DNA of 64,000 nt from Conchocele bisecta (taxonomy: Eukaryota > Mollusca > Bivalvia > Lucinida > Thyasiridae): assembly GCA_029237695.1 (NCBI GenBank), contig JAQRGA010000132.1:1-64000 (forward strand), in the 5' to 3' direction. Position 1 is the first letter of the stretch, and every line of letters starts with the position of its first letter. Shown here piece after piece: positions 43,301-52,357 of this stretch. Both the position numbers and the translations under genes were made by a program. The notes under the pieces were generated by a model. That model had not been told where the DNA came from. It did not search any database and saw nothing but the letters and a program-made list of their open reading frames with translations.

Positions 43301-44955
43301 GATTTGGTTTGGTTTCCCTATTTCTACAATTGCTGAAAGGGTCTGTCTGCACCACAGAACAAATTAATGCTTATGGCATTTGCAACCAATGTAGACCCAC
43401 ATTAGCATACACATTTGTCAGAATGTATTGTTTGTCGATGAGTCGGTGAATAACTTAACAAGCTTCTAACAAAGATTATATATCCTTATGAGGCAGCTGG
43501 TGTGAGAGTGCAACCAACCACATTATTTTTATAATCACATTAACTAATGCATAAGTGAATGCAATCAGCCAATGCTTATGGTGTTATTTCTTTATTCTTT
43601 TTATTGGTTGTGTACTTGGTAAATATTAATTTTGAATCACACACATTGTCAACTATTACCATGATTACGGACCTTGCTGGAGGTAATTGTCCCCATTAGG
43701 CAGCTTCAGTCAGTTTCTTCAGGCTGATATGGGAAATTGGAAGAAAATAAGTAGGAATACAGTAATATTTAACTCTATTGTAAACTAGGTCAGATGGGAC
43801 CCCAACTTTAAAGGGTTAACGTTAACTTAACGGCAAACAATAGTTTTATTTAGCAAAAGTTTGCATTTCTGCATGACTTCATATTGAGACGACAAAATCC
43901 ATATTTTAGACACTTTTAGAAAACCAGATTTTTCTCCCATGTAAAGTACATTCATATATACAACTGCTAGTGATAAATGGGCTCCAAAAGCACAAAGGTT
44001 AACTAGTTATAGGCGATTATTTCATCAAAATGTTGTTCTGGCGACAACTGCAGTGCTGATAGCATGTTCAATGGTGTGTACTCTGTGTGAATTCTCGGAT
44101 ATTTGGTGTAAATCCCACCCATGGAGCAGGGAAATTTGTCAAAATCCTTGGGGTCGGAGGTGTTCAATTTCCCGCCTCCTGCTACGTAAAATCCGGCCAA
44201 GTCTATTTCCCAGGTGGTGGTCTCACCTGTCAAAATCCCGCCTGTCAGGAATCATCCGCTGTCTAAAGTCCCCTATATATCCCCCACCATCCAATGGCGC
44301 AAAACATTGACAGGTGTATACCTCAGAATTGAGTGAAGGAGAAATTACAAAATGTGTTCATAGAACACGGATGCCCCACATACAGCTTTAATAGTAAACA
44401 AGTGTGCAAGTATGGTGGCTGTAGGCCTAATACTATTGAAGATACAAGCTCTTACAAACACTTTAACCAAGGGAAATAACTATGTAAATATTCAACATAT
44501 TATTTGTATGTCAAGGTCACACAAAGGTCATTTGATTCACAGTGGATTGTGGTGCACATCATTGACTCATGGTAGTGTGCAAGTATGGTATTCTATGGAA
44601 GATACAAGCTCCTACAAAATAATTAACCTTGTGTGATGGACGGACAGACCAGGGTAACACAAAATGCCCCCTCCACTATCGTGGTGGGGTATAACGAAAA
44701 TTAAGTTACACACTGCAGCAGTTGATAGTGGTAATATACATGTATACAGAGAATGAAGTGAATCGGCAGAAAAAAAGTATTCTACCGGACAAGCATTCTT
44801 TGACACACAGACAAACCAATGGACAGGTGTACCAACGGAGGATCATTACACCATACTTACTGTGTGCAAAACAGTCTGTAATATTCTGTCTGTAGGAGCG
44901 CCACTTATCATTGCCATAGAAACAACAGGTATGTTATGGGCTGTGTATATTGTAT
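34473..44955 (-). CDS. intron-containing integrase-type (DDE) transposase, about 474 aa
   Basis: Spliced model on the minus strand, 5' to 3': 44955-44861 (5' exon, perhaps untranslated), 43189-43127, 41372-40686, 37556-37308, 36341-36065, 34682-34473. All junctions are GT-AG with matching phases. From the ATG split across the 43127/41372 junction the product is 474 aa. Residues 103-133 form a helix-turn-helix (EISDMLGVSSRTVERRL). About 158-191 is a second helical motif like that before IS3-family cores (YPNVGYRTIGGLLLSRGHRV). The integrase core has Asp223 (WHIDGNHKL), Asp280 (VRSDKGGEN) and Glu315 (NQRIERLWREIW), a D-x34-E spacing. Such cores cut and join DNA. There is no reverse transcriptase, protease or GAG nearby, so this is not an ordinary LTR element. 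An IS3EU- or Ginger-like transposon, or a domesticated relative, is more likely. The frame is undamaged. Confidence 0.82.
34741..34925 (+). repeat. 185 bp dispersed repeat, copy 1, in the last intron of the integrase gene
   Basis: CCGACAGGTGGGATTTTGTTGACAGG, AAACCACCACCCGGGAAATA and CCCAAGGATTTTGACAAATT (quoted in parts) recur in inverse orientation at 44103-44283, upstream of the same gene. Confidence 0.75.
35325..35610 (-). mobile_element. SINE-like element, copy 3 (minus strand)
   Basis: Matches 31745-32160 over the tail (AACACCAATAAATT on the minus strand), centre and CGATCGGGATTCATCC head. Plus-strand GGGTTCGATCCC near 35376 resembles a tRNA B box but is in the body of the repeat. It lies in the last intron of the integrase gene, next to core repeats. 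Confidence 0.6.
36065..36341 (-). CDS. integrase gene exon: catalytic Glu and C-terminal helices
   Basis: Minus strand: acceptor CTGTTTTAG before 36341, donor GAG|GTAAAC after 36065. Enters in phase 2, leaves in phase 0. The exon opens with IERLWREIWTGCV, so Glu315 is the second residue it fully encodes. It continues LLALHMVYLPRIQKHLDRFV, RTEGNRSPLQLWISGQRYV. The RSPLQLW motif is typical of this integrase group as I recall it. Confidence 0.88.
36342..37307. other. integrase gene intron, mostly unique
   Basis: No exon seen besides those listed. 37070-37190 is a fragment of a core repeat (ATCTTGACCTTGACTTTGGG). Confidence 0.4.
37308..37556 (-). CDS. integrase gene exon: core with second catalytic Asp
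   Basis: Minus strand: acceptor ATTTCAG before 37556, donor AG|GTATAC after 37308. Phase 2-2, residues 231-312. WRFVIHGGIDGYSRLPVYMK is the beta-strand segment after the first Asp. PIRVRSDKGGENVLVADFM holds Asp280. HHRGQQNKPFIAGRSVHNQ leads to the catalytic Glu in the next exon. Confidence 0.88.
37944..39648 (-). repeat. cluster of GGGGGCATA elements with tandem cores
   Basis: At least four partial or nested copies. Starts of type GAAATGTGGCCTGT..GGCACACGAATGCCCCCGC are at 37944, 38292 and 38909. Ends of type CACCATTCGGTGGCGGGGGCATA are at 38150-38176, 39030-39054 and 39570-39597. Cores carry TATAAGCCATTTACCC, GTGACCTTGACCCTGGGCTT and GGGGGCGGGACGAATGTGGA. A (GTAC)n run lies at 39516-39545. 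It sits in the large intron between the first two integrase-core exons. Confidence 0.7.
40347..40417. repeat. poly-G tract of about 70 bp
   Basis: Almost pure G with two T interruptions, inside the intron between integrase exons. It can form G-quadruplexes and is a likely site of length error. Confidence 0.9.
40686..41372 (-). CDS. integrase gene main exon: HTH domains and first catalytic Asp
   Basis: Minus strand: acceptor ACCTTCAG before 41372, donor AG|GTGAGT after 40686. Phase 2 to phase 2, residues 1-230. An acidic helical N-terminus (about 1-80) is followed by the HTH motif DMLGVSSRTVERRLNEF, the IS3-like segment DYPNVGYRTIGGLL, an Arg-rich patch CRIHRRRYS, and WHIDGNHKL carrying Asp223. 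An in-frame internal Met at 41341 (MTDLL) is an alternative start. Confidence 0.88.
41487..41530 (-). repeat. inverted match to the HECT-gene intron 4 repeat
   Basis: On the minus strand CTTCGGAGGTACCATCTGAGACAGTCACTTTAAG parallels CTTCGGTGGTACCATCTGAGACACTGTCACTTTAAG at 14049-14084, with few differences. It lies just upstream of the main integrase exon. The match ends after about 40 bp. Confidence 0.7.
41906..42032. mobile_element. 127 bp piggyBac-like MITE
   Basis: TTAACCCTTAGACCGCT at the left and GTCTAAGGGTTAA at the right give TTAA target sites and inverted CCCTTAGAC ends. The middle, GATTCTGAAGTGCGGTCAAA and AATAAGGCAAGATATAAAAG, recurs at 52262-52357. Confidence 0.8.
42383..43051 (-). 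mobile_element. GGGGGCATA element with three about 170 bp units
   Basis: Begins AAAATGTGGCCTGTCGGCAC ACGAATGCCCCC and ends GAGACCGGGGGCATAAAAA. Units at about 42470, 42640 and 42810 share AAAGTTGTGAAGGTCAAAAG, GGCAGCATGGATG and ATAGAAGTTATGACAGAA. Intron just upstream of the main integrase exon. Confidence 0.75.
43127..43189 (-). CDS. integrase gene exon (63 nt), upstream of or holding part of the start codon
   Basis: Minus strand: acceptor GTATTTTCAG before 43189, donor GTAAGT after 43127. Its open frame reads EHDTYSTDESLNIDVYYKIR and ends AT. The next exon begins with G, so either a Met is encoded inside a longer protein or translation starts at this split ATG. No ATG is seen earlier in this frame. 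Confidence 0.55.
44103..44283 (-). repeat. 185 bp dispersed repeat, copy 2 (inverse of 34741-34925)
   Basis: Minus strand reads CCTGACAGGCGGGATTTTGA, GAGACCACCACCTGGGAAAT, CCCAAGGATTTTGACAAATT in the same order as copy 1. Lies between the putative first and second exons of the integrase gene. Confidence 0.75.
44861..44955 (-). CDS. integrase gene, candidate 5' exon (coding status unclear)
   Basis: On the minus strand, acceptor AAATTTCAG precedes 44955 and donor GTAAGT follows 44861 (95 nt). One frame is open throughout and contains IPVVSMAMISGAPTDRILQT, but it ends in phase 0 whereas the next exon needs phase 2. It is therefore either an untranslated exon or an intermediate exon is missing. 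Confidence 0.35.
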
Positions 44956-45269
44956 CTGAAATTTAGCACAAACACTAAATGTATTTTGACAATAAATAAT
45001 AATCTTGCATTTGCTGGTACAAATGGTCAAACAACAATCACTGATCTATAAACAGCCAGTGTTTTACCAGTTACAAAGTTTGTGATGGGCGGACAAACGG
45101 AATGGGTGGAAAACAGTTACACTAAATATCATGGTTTTCCTTTCCAAATACAGTCTACATTCGTTTACTCATACTGCAGGAAAATCTTTTAGTTAATGAA
45201 AATTTGAGTTAACAAGAGTTATTATACAGAAAAACAGCTAAATTGTTTTTAACTCAAACTAAAAAAAAA

Positions 45270-45640
45270 CAATTAACACAAAATCATTTGACCTTGACCC
45301 TGAACACAGGGGCCGCATATGTGGGCTATTTAGTATGAAAATATTAATAATGACAAATAAACATATGAAGTTTCAAGCCAATCTGACTGAGGGTTGCAGA
45401 GATAACAGGAATTTCTAAGTCATTTGACCTTGGCCTTAAACACAAAGTAGTATAAAAATATTGATGATGACAAAAAAACATATGAAGTTTCAAGCAAATA
45501 TGACTTAGGGTTGCAGAGATATAACATAGAAATTTGCATTAAAGTTTTTGGTTAAGTGATTTGACATTCACTGTCAATGGGTGGGCTATAAAATGTATGG
45601 ATGATGAGAAATAATTATATTTCAAGCCAATACGCTTCAT
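45270..45640 (-). repeat. core repeats, three units of about 130 bp
   Basis: Units with TCATTTGACCTTGACCCTGA, GACAAATAAACATATGAAGT and TTTCAAGCCAATCTGAC. Same family as 33660-34420. Confidence 0.7.
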
Positions 45641-46082
45641 TTTTCAAACAGGCGTATAAAATATACTAGTATGTATGTACCGAGGCCATAGTTTGCTTGC
45701 AAATCCTGATAAATTACTTCCAAATTCCACTTGAGAAGCATGTTAGGGTGTTTTTAACAACAGTTTTCAGCATATTTGTAGCATTTACAAGAAAACACTG
45801 AACCGGTTGCTCACATGATGTAAACATGGCTGCAGTGGCCAAATAATATAAACAATATTTTACTGTATGTGAATTATTCAACAAGATGAATTGAAACCTA
45901 TTGAACAGAAAACAGTATCAGTCTGGAAATAAAATGTTCAAATAATCTGAAAAACGGAACACTGGCAAATATTTAATTTTAAAAATGTTAAACTACAAAA
46001 TTGCGATCAAAATAAACCAGGAACTTTCTCCTATCATTCTAGCTCCAATTCATAATTTCCAGTCCTAGCATGATAACAAGAA

Positions 46083-46712
46083 CCCCTCAAATCAACAGCA
46101 TACAAAACACTAGTCCGTCCTCAGCTCGAGTATAGCTCCCCTGTATGGTCAGTTGATCACCCTTCACAGTCATCAATTGCTCAGATTGAGGGTATCCAGA
46201 GACGAGCAGCTCGCTGGTCCAAACAGGACTATAATAGGACCTCTGCTGTCACAAACATGCTTTCTTCCTTGGAATGGAGACAACTTGACCTCCGACGTAT
46301 TGATCAATGCCTTATTATATTTGATAAGATTACGCACTCCCTAATAGCAATACCAATCCCAGATTATGTAGCACTGAACCCTAGACCGAGTAGATTCTCC
46401 CACTCTCTAGCATACAGAACTGTCCAAACCTCAACAAACTATATTAAGTACTCATTCTTCCCCCGAACTATTATACATTGGAATAATCTACCTCCAGCCA
46501 CTATGGCACTTCCTTTGCCACAGTTCAGCCTGGCTGTTAGCCAGGTTGAACATGTCTCAACCTAAAAAGACTGCTCTGTTTTTATCTATTTTAACACACT
46601 GTATAAATCTGACTTTCACTATTTATTTTACTCCTTATAACAGCCTTGTCAGTTGACGCACAACAAAATCTATGTCCCCAGCAGGGGTTTGACTATCAGA
46701 AAGATAGAGATA
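46083..46712 (+). pseudogene. 5'-truncated non-LTR retrotransposon (jockey/CR1-like), reverse transcriptase C-terminus
   Basis: An open frame 46083-46565 encodes about 160 aa. It includes AYKTLVRPQLEYSSPVWSVD, IQRRAARWSKQDYNRTSAVT, SLEWRQLDLRRIDQCLIIFD and WNNLPPATMALP, the well-known thumb and C-terminal region of these reverse transcriptases. It is open to a natural stop, then about 150 bp of 3' UTR ends in GATAGAGATAGAA, the simple repeat tail. Upstream there is no palm or endonuclease domain, so the copy is dead on arrival by 5' truncation. The uninterrupted frame suggests a recent insertion. Confidence 0.8.
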
Positions 46713-47279
46713 GAAATCAATACCGTGCAAAATCAGATCATTATTTTTTAAAAAGATTTTTTATTTTTTAGCATAAAATATGAAAATGAAATGTTTTTAA
46801 ATGGGACCATAAAAATTTAAGCCATTATTTGCACAATTCTTTATTTTAATTTGTTAACATACTGAGTACAGTTCATTGCTTTTTTTTTAATTTCACTAAA
46901 CAAATTATCAAACAAAGTTGGTGCTTAGAGTTAGAGAATGCCACAGCTGTTTACTTATTATAATTAACAGTAAATAACCCCAGAGAAGCTCCAATCATTA
47001 TCAGTGCATGAAAATCAAAACGTCACGAAGACAGTGCAAGTGCTGAAGATAGGAGAAAAAGGGATACCTGATAACAGACGGTTATCGGTTTGCATCGACA
47101 ATCGGTACTATTGACATTCAAATGTGCAAGTTAGAATATATGTGTCGCAGACTACAAAACTCTCATCATGCTTTTCATATACCTACAAATGTATACCAAT
47201 GTTGAAAACACATTATGTAGTCAAGCAACGTATTTACCTATGCAATTCATTATTGATTTAATTGTTGTTTAATAAACTG

Positions 47280-47640
47280 TTACAATTGGCTATTGTTGTT
47301 GTTGTAGTATGCAGATTAAATTGTACCTCAACACCGGTATTGGAGGTGTGACTTGAACAGCCAATCAGATGTCGGACTATAATTTATTAGAGGGAGATTT
47401 ACTGGCACGACAGCAGTGCCATCTGACGTCATAATGACGCACTACTAACCCATATATTGCTTGCACCATTCTGCTTGTGGCTCGATGCTTTCTGCTTGCG
47501 GCTTTCCGCTTTCGGACTGTGTCTTGATGCTTACTTCCTGCGGCTTTGTACCTTACTGCTTTCGGCCTTATTCAAAGTGCTAAGTGCTTTGTTCTTACTT
47601 TCTATTGCAAATGCTTAGTGCAATAAAACAGGGACACGAA
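47280..47640. promoter_or_regulatory. promoter-like segment with CCAAT and CRE words
   Basis: CCAATCAG (47361) and TGACGTCA (47424-47431) lie 60 bp apart. A run of degenerate TGCTTNCGGCTTT words follows (47465-47575), then sequence rich in coding-unlike AT. CCAAT/CRE spacing of this kind is common in animal promoters. Direction and target gene are unknown; the integrase gene's first exon lies 2.3 kb away on the minus strand. Confidence 0.3.
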
Positions 47641-47699
47641 AAAGGACGTATCAATAATTGTAATGTAAATAAGACGAATGAACAAAGCAATCAGCAGAA

Positions 47700-48066
47700 T
47701 GGACATGTAAGAAAAACAAATACAATTACAACAAGCAGATTTCAAATGTAATACATACAAATGACGAATAAAATAACATGAATATAAGTTGTAATGTCAT
47801 CAGCACGCAAGCATCAAGTCACATAGAATTATGGCGGGTATTACCTTCCCAATTAAGCCAAATGCACATGCAATTTAGACTACAACCAAGAAGATTTCAA
47901 ATGTCACACACACGAATGACGAATACAATAACATGAAAGTAAGTTGTAATGGCACCAGTCAGCAAGCATCAAGCCATATATAATTGTAATAAGACGGATA
48001 GAACTTAGAATGTCATCAGCCAGCAAGCATCAAGCCAAATATAATTATGGCGGATATGACCTTCCA
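47700..48066. repeat. degenerate tandem repeat, two and a half units
   Basis: AGATTTCAAATGT, ATGACGAATA, AATAACATGAA, AGTTGTAATG and CAGCAAGCATCAAGCC recur in order at 47737, 47890 and, in part, 48010. Confidence 0.7.
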
Positions 48067-48089
48067 TACAGCTCAGGCGAAGAAATCAA

Positions 48090-48300
48090 AATGCGCGCGT
48101 CGTGCTATCGGTACTGAAGACGGAATTGCTATTTTCACCGCGTCGTGACGAAATTTCTGACATTCGTGGCGGACACGATTGTTGGTCCGCGACGGACAAT
48201 CTAATACGTCCGCCACGGATCGTCACGAATGTTTATAGCGCGTTCGTGCCGACCCGGCACGGAAAATTACCTGTACAGTGGTCATTTTCCGATCGTCATT
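48090..48300. repeat. CpG-rich imperfect inverted repeat, copy 1
   Basis: ACATTCGTGGCGGACACGAT is partly inverted to GTCCGCCACGGATCGTCACG AATGT. The density of CG dinucleotides is far above the flanks. Similar words (CACGGATCGCCACGAACATT, GACGGACATTCGTGCCGA) return at 50935-51085. Confidence 0.6.
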
Positions 48301-48745
48301 TAACCCTCACAATGCTGAATTCAACTTTGTCGTCTGCCGATTATTTTTTATTTTCCATTGTTCTCATAGTTTAGAATCATTTCTAATGAAAATGCTTCTC
48401 AAGACTTAAGTGCAGTTGATCTATGTTTTTATTGAGAAAGATATAAAACAGTGCGAATTATATCACTGTTACTAACTACTTTATACATCGACAAAATGAC
48501 TCGGCAATATGCGACGAATCTGCAGTGGCGTAGCCAGAGCCTCTAAAACACAGAGGCAATAACATTGGTCCTTGTCGACGTAGCGGTGAGTGGTATGGGG
48601 TTCTGCGCATCCTGCGCATCCCCACTCAACACGATTTTGTTTTGCAAATCTACGTCGCATTTCCCGCGTTCTGACGTATTTTAGATAACTATGTTCAACT
48701 ACGTCGCGTCGGCAGGCAAAGAAACGAATATTTAGAGGAATAAAT

Positions 48746-48931
48746 TCACGAAATTTAAGGTTCTTAATTATAGTTTCTACGCATATAAACGAAGTAACTG
48801 TGTTCTTGTCTCATATAGAGACAGGAACACAGTTAGTCTCACGAAATTTAAGGTTCTTAATTATAGTTTCTACGCATATAAACGAAGTAACTGTGTTCTT
48901 GTCTCATATAGAGACAGGAACACAGTTAGTC
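48746..48931. repeat. 93 bp tandem duplication, each unit with a 17 bp hairpin
   Basis: Units 48746-48838 and 48839-48931 look identical. In each, AACTGTGTTCTTGTCTC pairs with GAGACAGGAACACAGTT around ATATA (48796-48834, 48889-48927). Confidence 0.9.
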
Positions 48932-49299
48932 TCATCCTACAGACTAGTGAGACGGAAATTCTATGAATATATAGTCTGAAAATAGGGCGAGTCCAAGGTC
49001 TTCCATTTTCAATGTCGGACCTTTACACTTCAGAATTTTATACATATGATAGATCTTCGGACCTTTCATTATTTCCTTTGGACGGTCACGGACCTCCTCG
49101 TGAAAGATGCTATTAGTCTATGAAAGTAGTTTTGATGCATACGACGACGTTTGAACACACAACCTCCAGATTGGAAGTCAGATGTTCTAACCCCTAGCCA
49201 CAACCCATCCCTTATAAATGAAGGAAAGAAATGCCCCTAACCATACATACTTAGAGCTGACGTAACGGCGGTAAGCTGAAATGGTGTACGTGACAAATG

Positions 49300-50380
49300 A
49301 CATTTACGTTCCAACAAGGTTTTCACGGTGTGTAATCGATCGTATTTTGTCTCCACCATATGGAATCCGACTCTTGAATACATCTTGAAAAATATTGCAC
49401 CAGAGCAATCGCCTCATCGATACATTCAATTTGATATATGTCAATATTTGGACCAAACAGGGCCAACGACATGAGCATATTTGGTCAAAAATATTGACCA
49501 CACGGGCCACGCCCATTTTTGAACACGGGGTCACCATTTTAACACATTTGAAAGAGCATTCTACGTCGATCATTCCTACCAAGCTCCGTCGAAATCCGGC
49601 TCGCGGTTCATGAGAATATTTTTTAAGAATTTGTGCTATTTTTAGACGGCGGCCATCTTGGATTAGCGACGACCCATGAACCATAACTGTGAAGTTTGGC
49701 CACCATGGGCCAAGCGGTTCGTGTGAAGAAGAATTTTGAAATCGCTAATAAAAGAACGACCTTTCGACCTTTCGGCGGCCATCTTGGATGACATGACCAT
49801 CCAATTTCGACAAAAAATGTACCAGAGCGATCGCGTTTTTGACACCTTCGATTTGATATAGACATGACCATATTCGGTAAAAAATAAAATTTGATCCCAA
49901 TTTGATCCCACGGGCCACGCCCATTTTTTAATGGTCACCATTTTAACAACTTTGAAAGAGCATTGTACAACAATCATTTCTACCAAGTTTCGTCGAAATC
50001 CGGCTGGCGGTTCATGAGAAGAAGATTTTTTAAGAATTTGTGCTATTTTTAGACGGCGGCCATCTTGGATTAACGATGACCTCCATTTTAACAAATTTGA
50101 AAAGGCTTCACCCATGGACCATAACTTAAGTTTGACTACCATGGGCCAAGCGGTTCATGTGAAGAATTTTGAAATCTCTAATAAAAGAACGACCTTTTGA
50201 CCTTTCAGCGTCCATTTTTGACCCTGGGGTCACCATTTTAACAACTTTGAAAGAGCAGTGTACATCGATCATTCCTACCAAGTTTTGTCGAAATCCGGTT
50301 GACGGTTCTTGAGAAGATTTTTGAAAAAATTGTGCTAGTTTTAGACGGCGGCCATCTTGGATTACGTAATGACGATCTGG
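49300..50380. repeat. 430 bp satellite-like units, first block (about two and a half units)
   Basis: GGCGGCCATCTTGGATTA, CATGGGCCAAGCGGTTC, CGACCTTTCGACCTTTCGG, GTACCAGAGCGATCGC and CACGGGCCACGCCCATTTTT recur in order, as in 53600-57640. This block has few one-base gaps and keeps long open frames by chance. Confidence 0.8.
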
Positions 50381-51230
50381 CATGCGTGTTGGAAGTACAG
50401 TCGACCCACACGCATGCGCAAAGCGCAATTTAAACATGCATGCTTTCGACACATGCATCATCATGCATGAGCAAAACAAACCCGAATGTTCTGCTGTAAC
50501 GCCGAGATAGTCACCCAAAGTTAGACAGAAAAATCGGGTTAGAGCAAAACGTATTTTCAACCTGTCGACTGTCAGCTGATGGACATTGAACATGTCGCTA
50601 TTGTGTATTATTTCGAGTTGGCTGACGGACGAGTTGGTCGAAGGGCGAAACGGAAGTCGGTCGTAAAATCAGCGAATAATAACGGGAGGGATACGATTTC
50701 TAATTACCTCTAAAATAATAATCGCACTTTCCATTTACCGCACTTACCATTTACCGATCGATATGTTGGCAATGGATAATTATACCGTATTTAAGATGTC
50801 TGCAAATTTCGATCGGAAAACTATATTATATATATAAACGTGACATGATGTATGTGCATAGGCCGATGTTACGATACAGATGTAAAAGATAAATCCACTT
50901 TAGACAACAGGTATCCTCTCGAATATTCTCCAGTCGGCACGGATCGCCACGAACATTAAACTATCGGGCGCGTAAGACCGCCTGCTGAGCTGCAGGAGTA
51001 CTTTGCCCCATGGCATGTAAGTGGTCCGTCTTTGTCCGTTTTCATTCGTGACGGACATTCGTGCCGAATAAAAACGGAATTCCGCGGAAAACGACATTTG
51101 CTCTTTCCGTCTAAGCTGTACTGTATAGGCGAGTTCCAATTGTCCACATCGCGTGGGGTTTTGTTTCAATGGTGGCGAATGGGGAGTTTTGTACCTTTCT
51201 AAGTACTATTATATTTACACCCGGTCGCTG
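50380..51230. other. unique sequence with CpG-rich inverted repeat copy 2
   Basis: 50935-51085 repeats the CpG-rich words of 48090-48300. No convincing gene: open frames on the minus strand lack splice or family support. Confidence 0.4.
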
Positions 51231-51500
51231 TGAGCACAAAGTGTTCTTTATATCAGAGACATTTCCTGCCCCCCCCCCCCCCCCCACCCCCCCCCCCCCC
51301 CTCGCGTCAAAAGGTTCAGGGGAGTATGCCCAGGACCCCAAGCAACAACGGGCCCTTTGGGCCCTGAGAATGCAGAAAATGGCATGCCACGCCTCTCAGA
51401 TTTCAGGGTGGAGATTGACCCCAGCAGACCCCCCTAGCAACATCAGGCCCTTTGGGCCATCAATACTGCCCCCCCCCCCCCCCCCCCCCCACCCCCTCCC
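51230..51500. repeat. two poly-C tracts around GGCCCTTTGGGCC palindromes
   Basis: C runs at 51269-51301 and 51470-51497, each with an A interruption. Between them AACGGGCCCTTTGGGCCC and CATCAGGCCCTTTGGGCC occur. Related in style to the G-rich MITE at 1589-1775. Confidence 0.7.
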
Positions 51501-52227
51501 GCCAATAATTTTCGCGACTCCGATGTCTGAATTATCCAATATGTGGGTTTCTGCTTCAAATGGTATACATGTATATAAATCAATCGCACCTTTGCATTTT
51601 GGAACACACTCATGCCGCCATTAATATGACCTTGACCTGTTTTACCTTCACATTTTTGTGAAAACAGTTCAAAACACTTAGCCATTTTTTACGTCAGAAA
51701 GTTTGTACCAGATTCTTCATCATCATATACCTTTATTAATATTACTGTTGGAATTGTGATATGGTGGAGAGTGTCAGTGATACAGTGCAGACAGGGTATA
51801 TACATGTGGCCAAGATGGAATCGCGAGACGACAGCAGGTAAGTGTCAGTTTAATTAAATAGTGTACAGCTTACATGGTAGTATCAGCAACGTATCTGGTA
51901 TGTCCAAACGCAGACATGAATATGATGTCAAATGATCAAGCTTACAGTACTATAAATGACACCGTATTTTCTGAATAATTCTATTGCAAAGATACGACAC
52001 CTTTTTGTACACAAATTTTGAATCGAGAGAGCGTGATGAAAGTGGCAACTTCTGGCTAACACGCACATGTTATTATCACAATTTCTGATTGATCTCGTTA
52101 TGGTTTGTACCGCCTGTTATGGTGTCGAGTTTCAGTAAGAGATTGCATAAAAGGAGTGATACGGTGTTTCGCGAAAACACGCTACGGTTTGTACAGGTGA
52201 GGTGAGACACTTTAGAATAATTTGCAA

Positions 52228-52357
52228 CATGCTTTGACAGCACTTCAGAATCACTTTCATTGGAAATGATTCTGAAGTGCTGTCAAAGCATGTTTTTTTT
52301 TTAGAAATAAGGCAAGATATAAAAGCACAATTGTTGTGAGTAGCGGTCTAAGGGTTA
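52228..52357. mobile_element. rearranged piggyBac-like MITE with a perfect 26 bp palindrome
   Basis: CATGCTTTGACAGCACTTCA (start of 52228-52253) is perfectly complementary to 52267-52292 across a 13 bp loop. The right part to AAGGGTTAA (52357) equals the 41906-42032 MITE. It looks as if the left end was replaced by an inverted copy of its own inside. Confidence 0.75.

Noticed and set aside
44003..44233. 76-codon minus-strand frame upstream of the integrase exons
   Set aside because: It is the 185 bp dispersed repeat; the other copy at 34741 is not open in that frame.
49145..49205. tRNA-like sequence on the minus strand (TCTGACTTCCAATCTGGAGG)
   Set aside because: The anticodon stem does not pair and the acceptor stem is not seen; more likely a decayed tRNA-derived SINE head.
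49304..50593. Overlapping minus-strand frames of 80-159 codons with similar peptides (SSLIQDGRRLKIAQ)
   Set aside because: They come from the 430 bp tandem units. The later array breaks the frames everywhere, so there is no sign of selection for coding.
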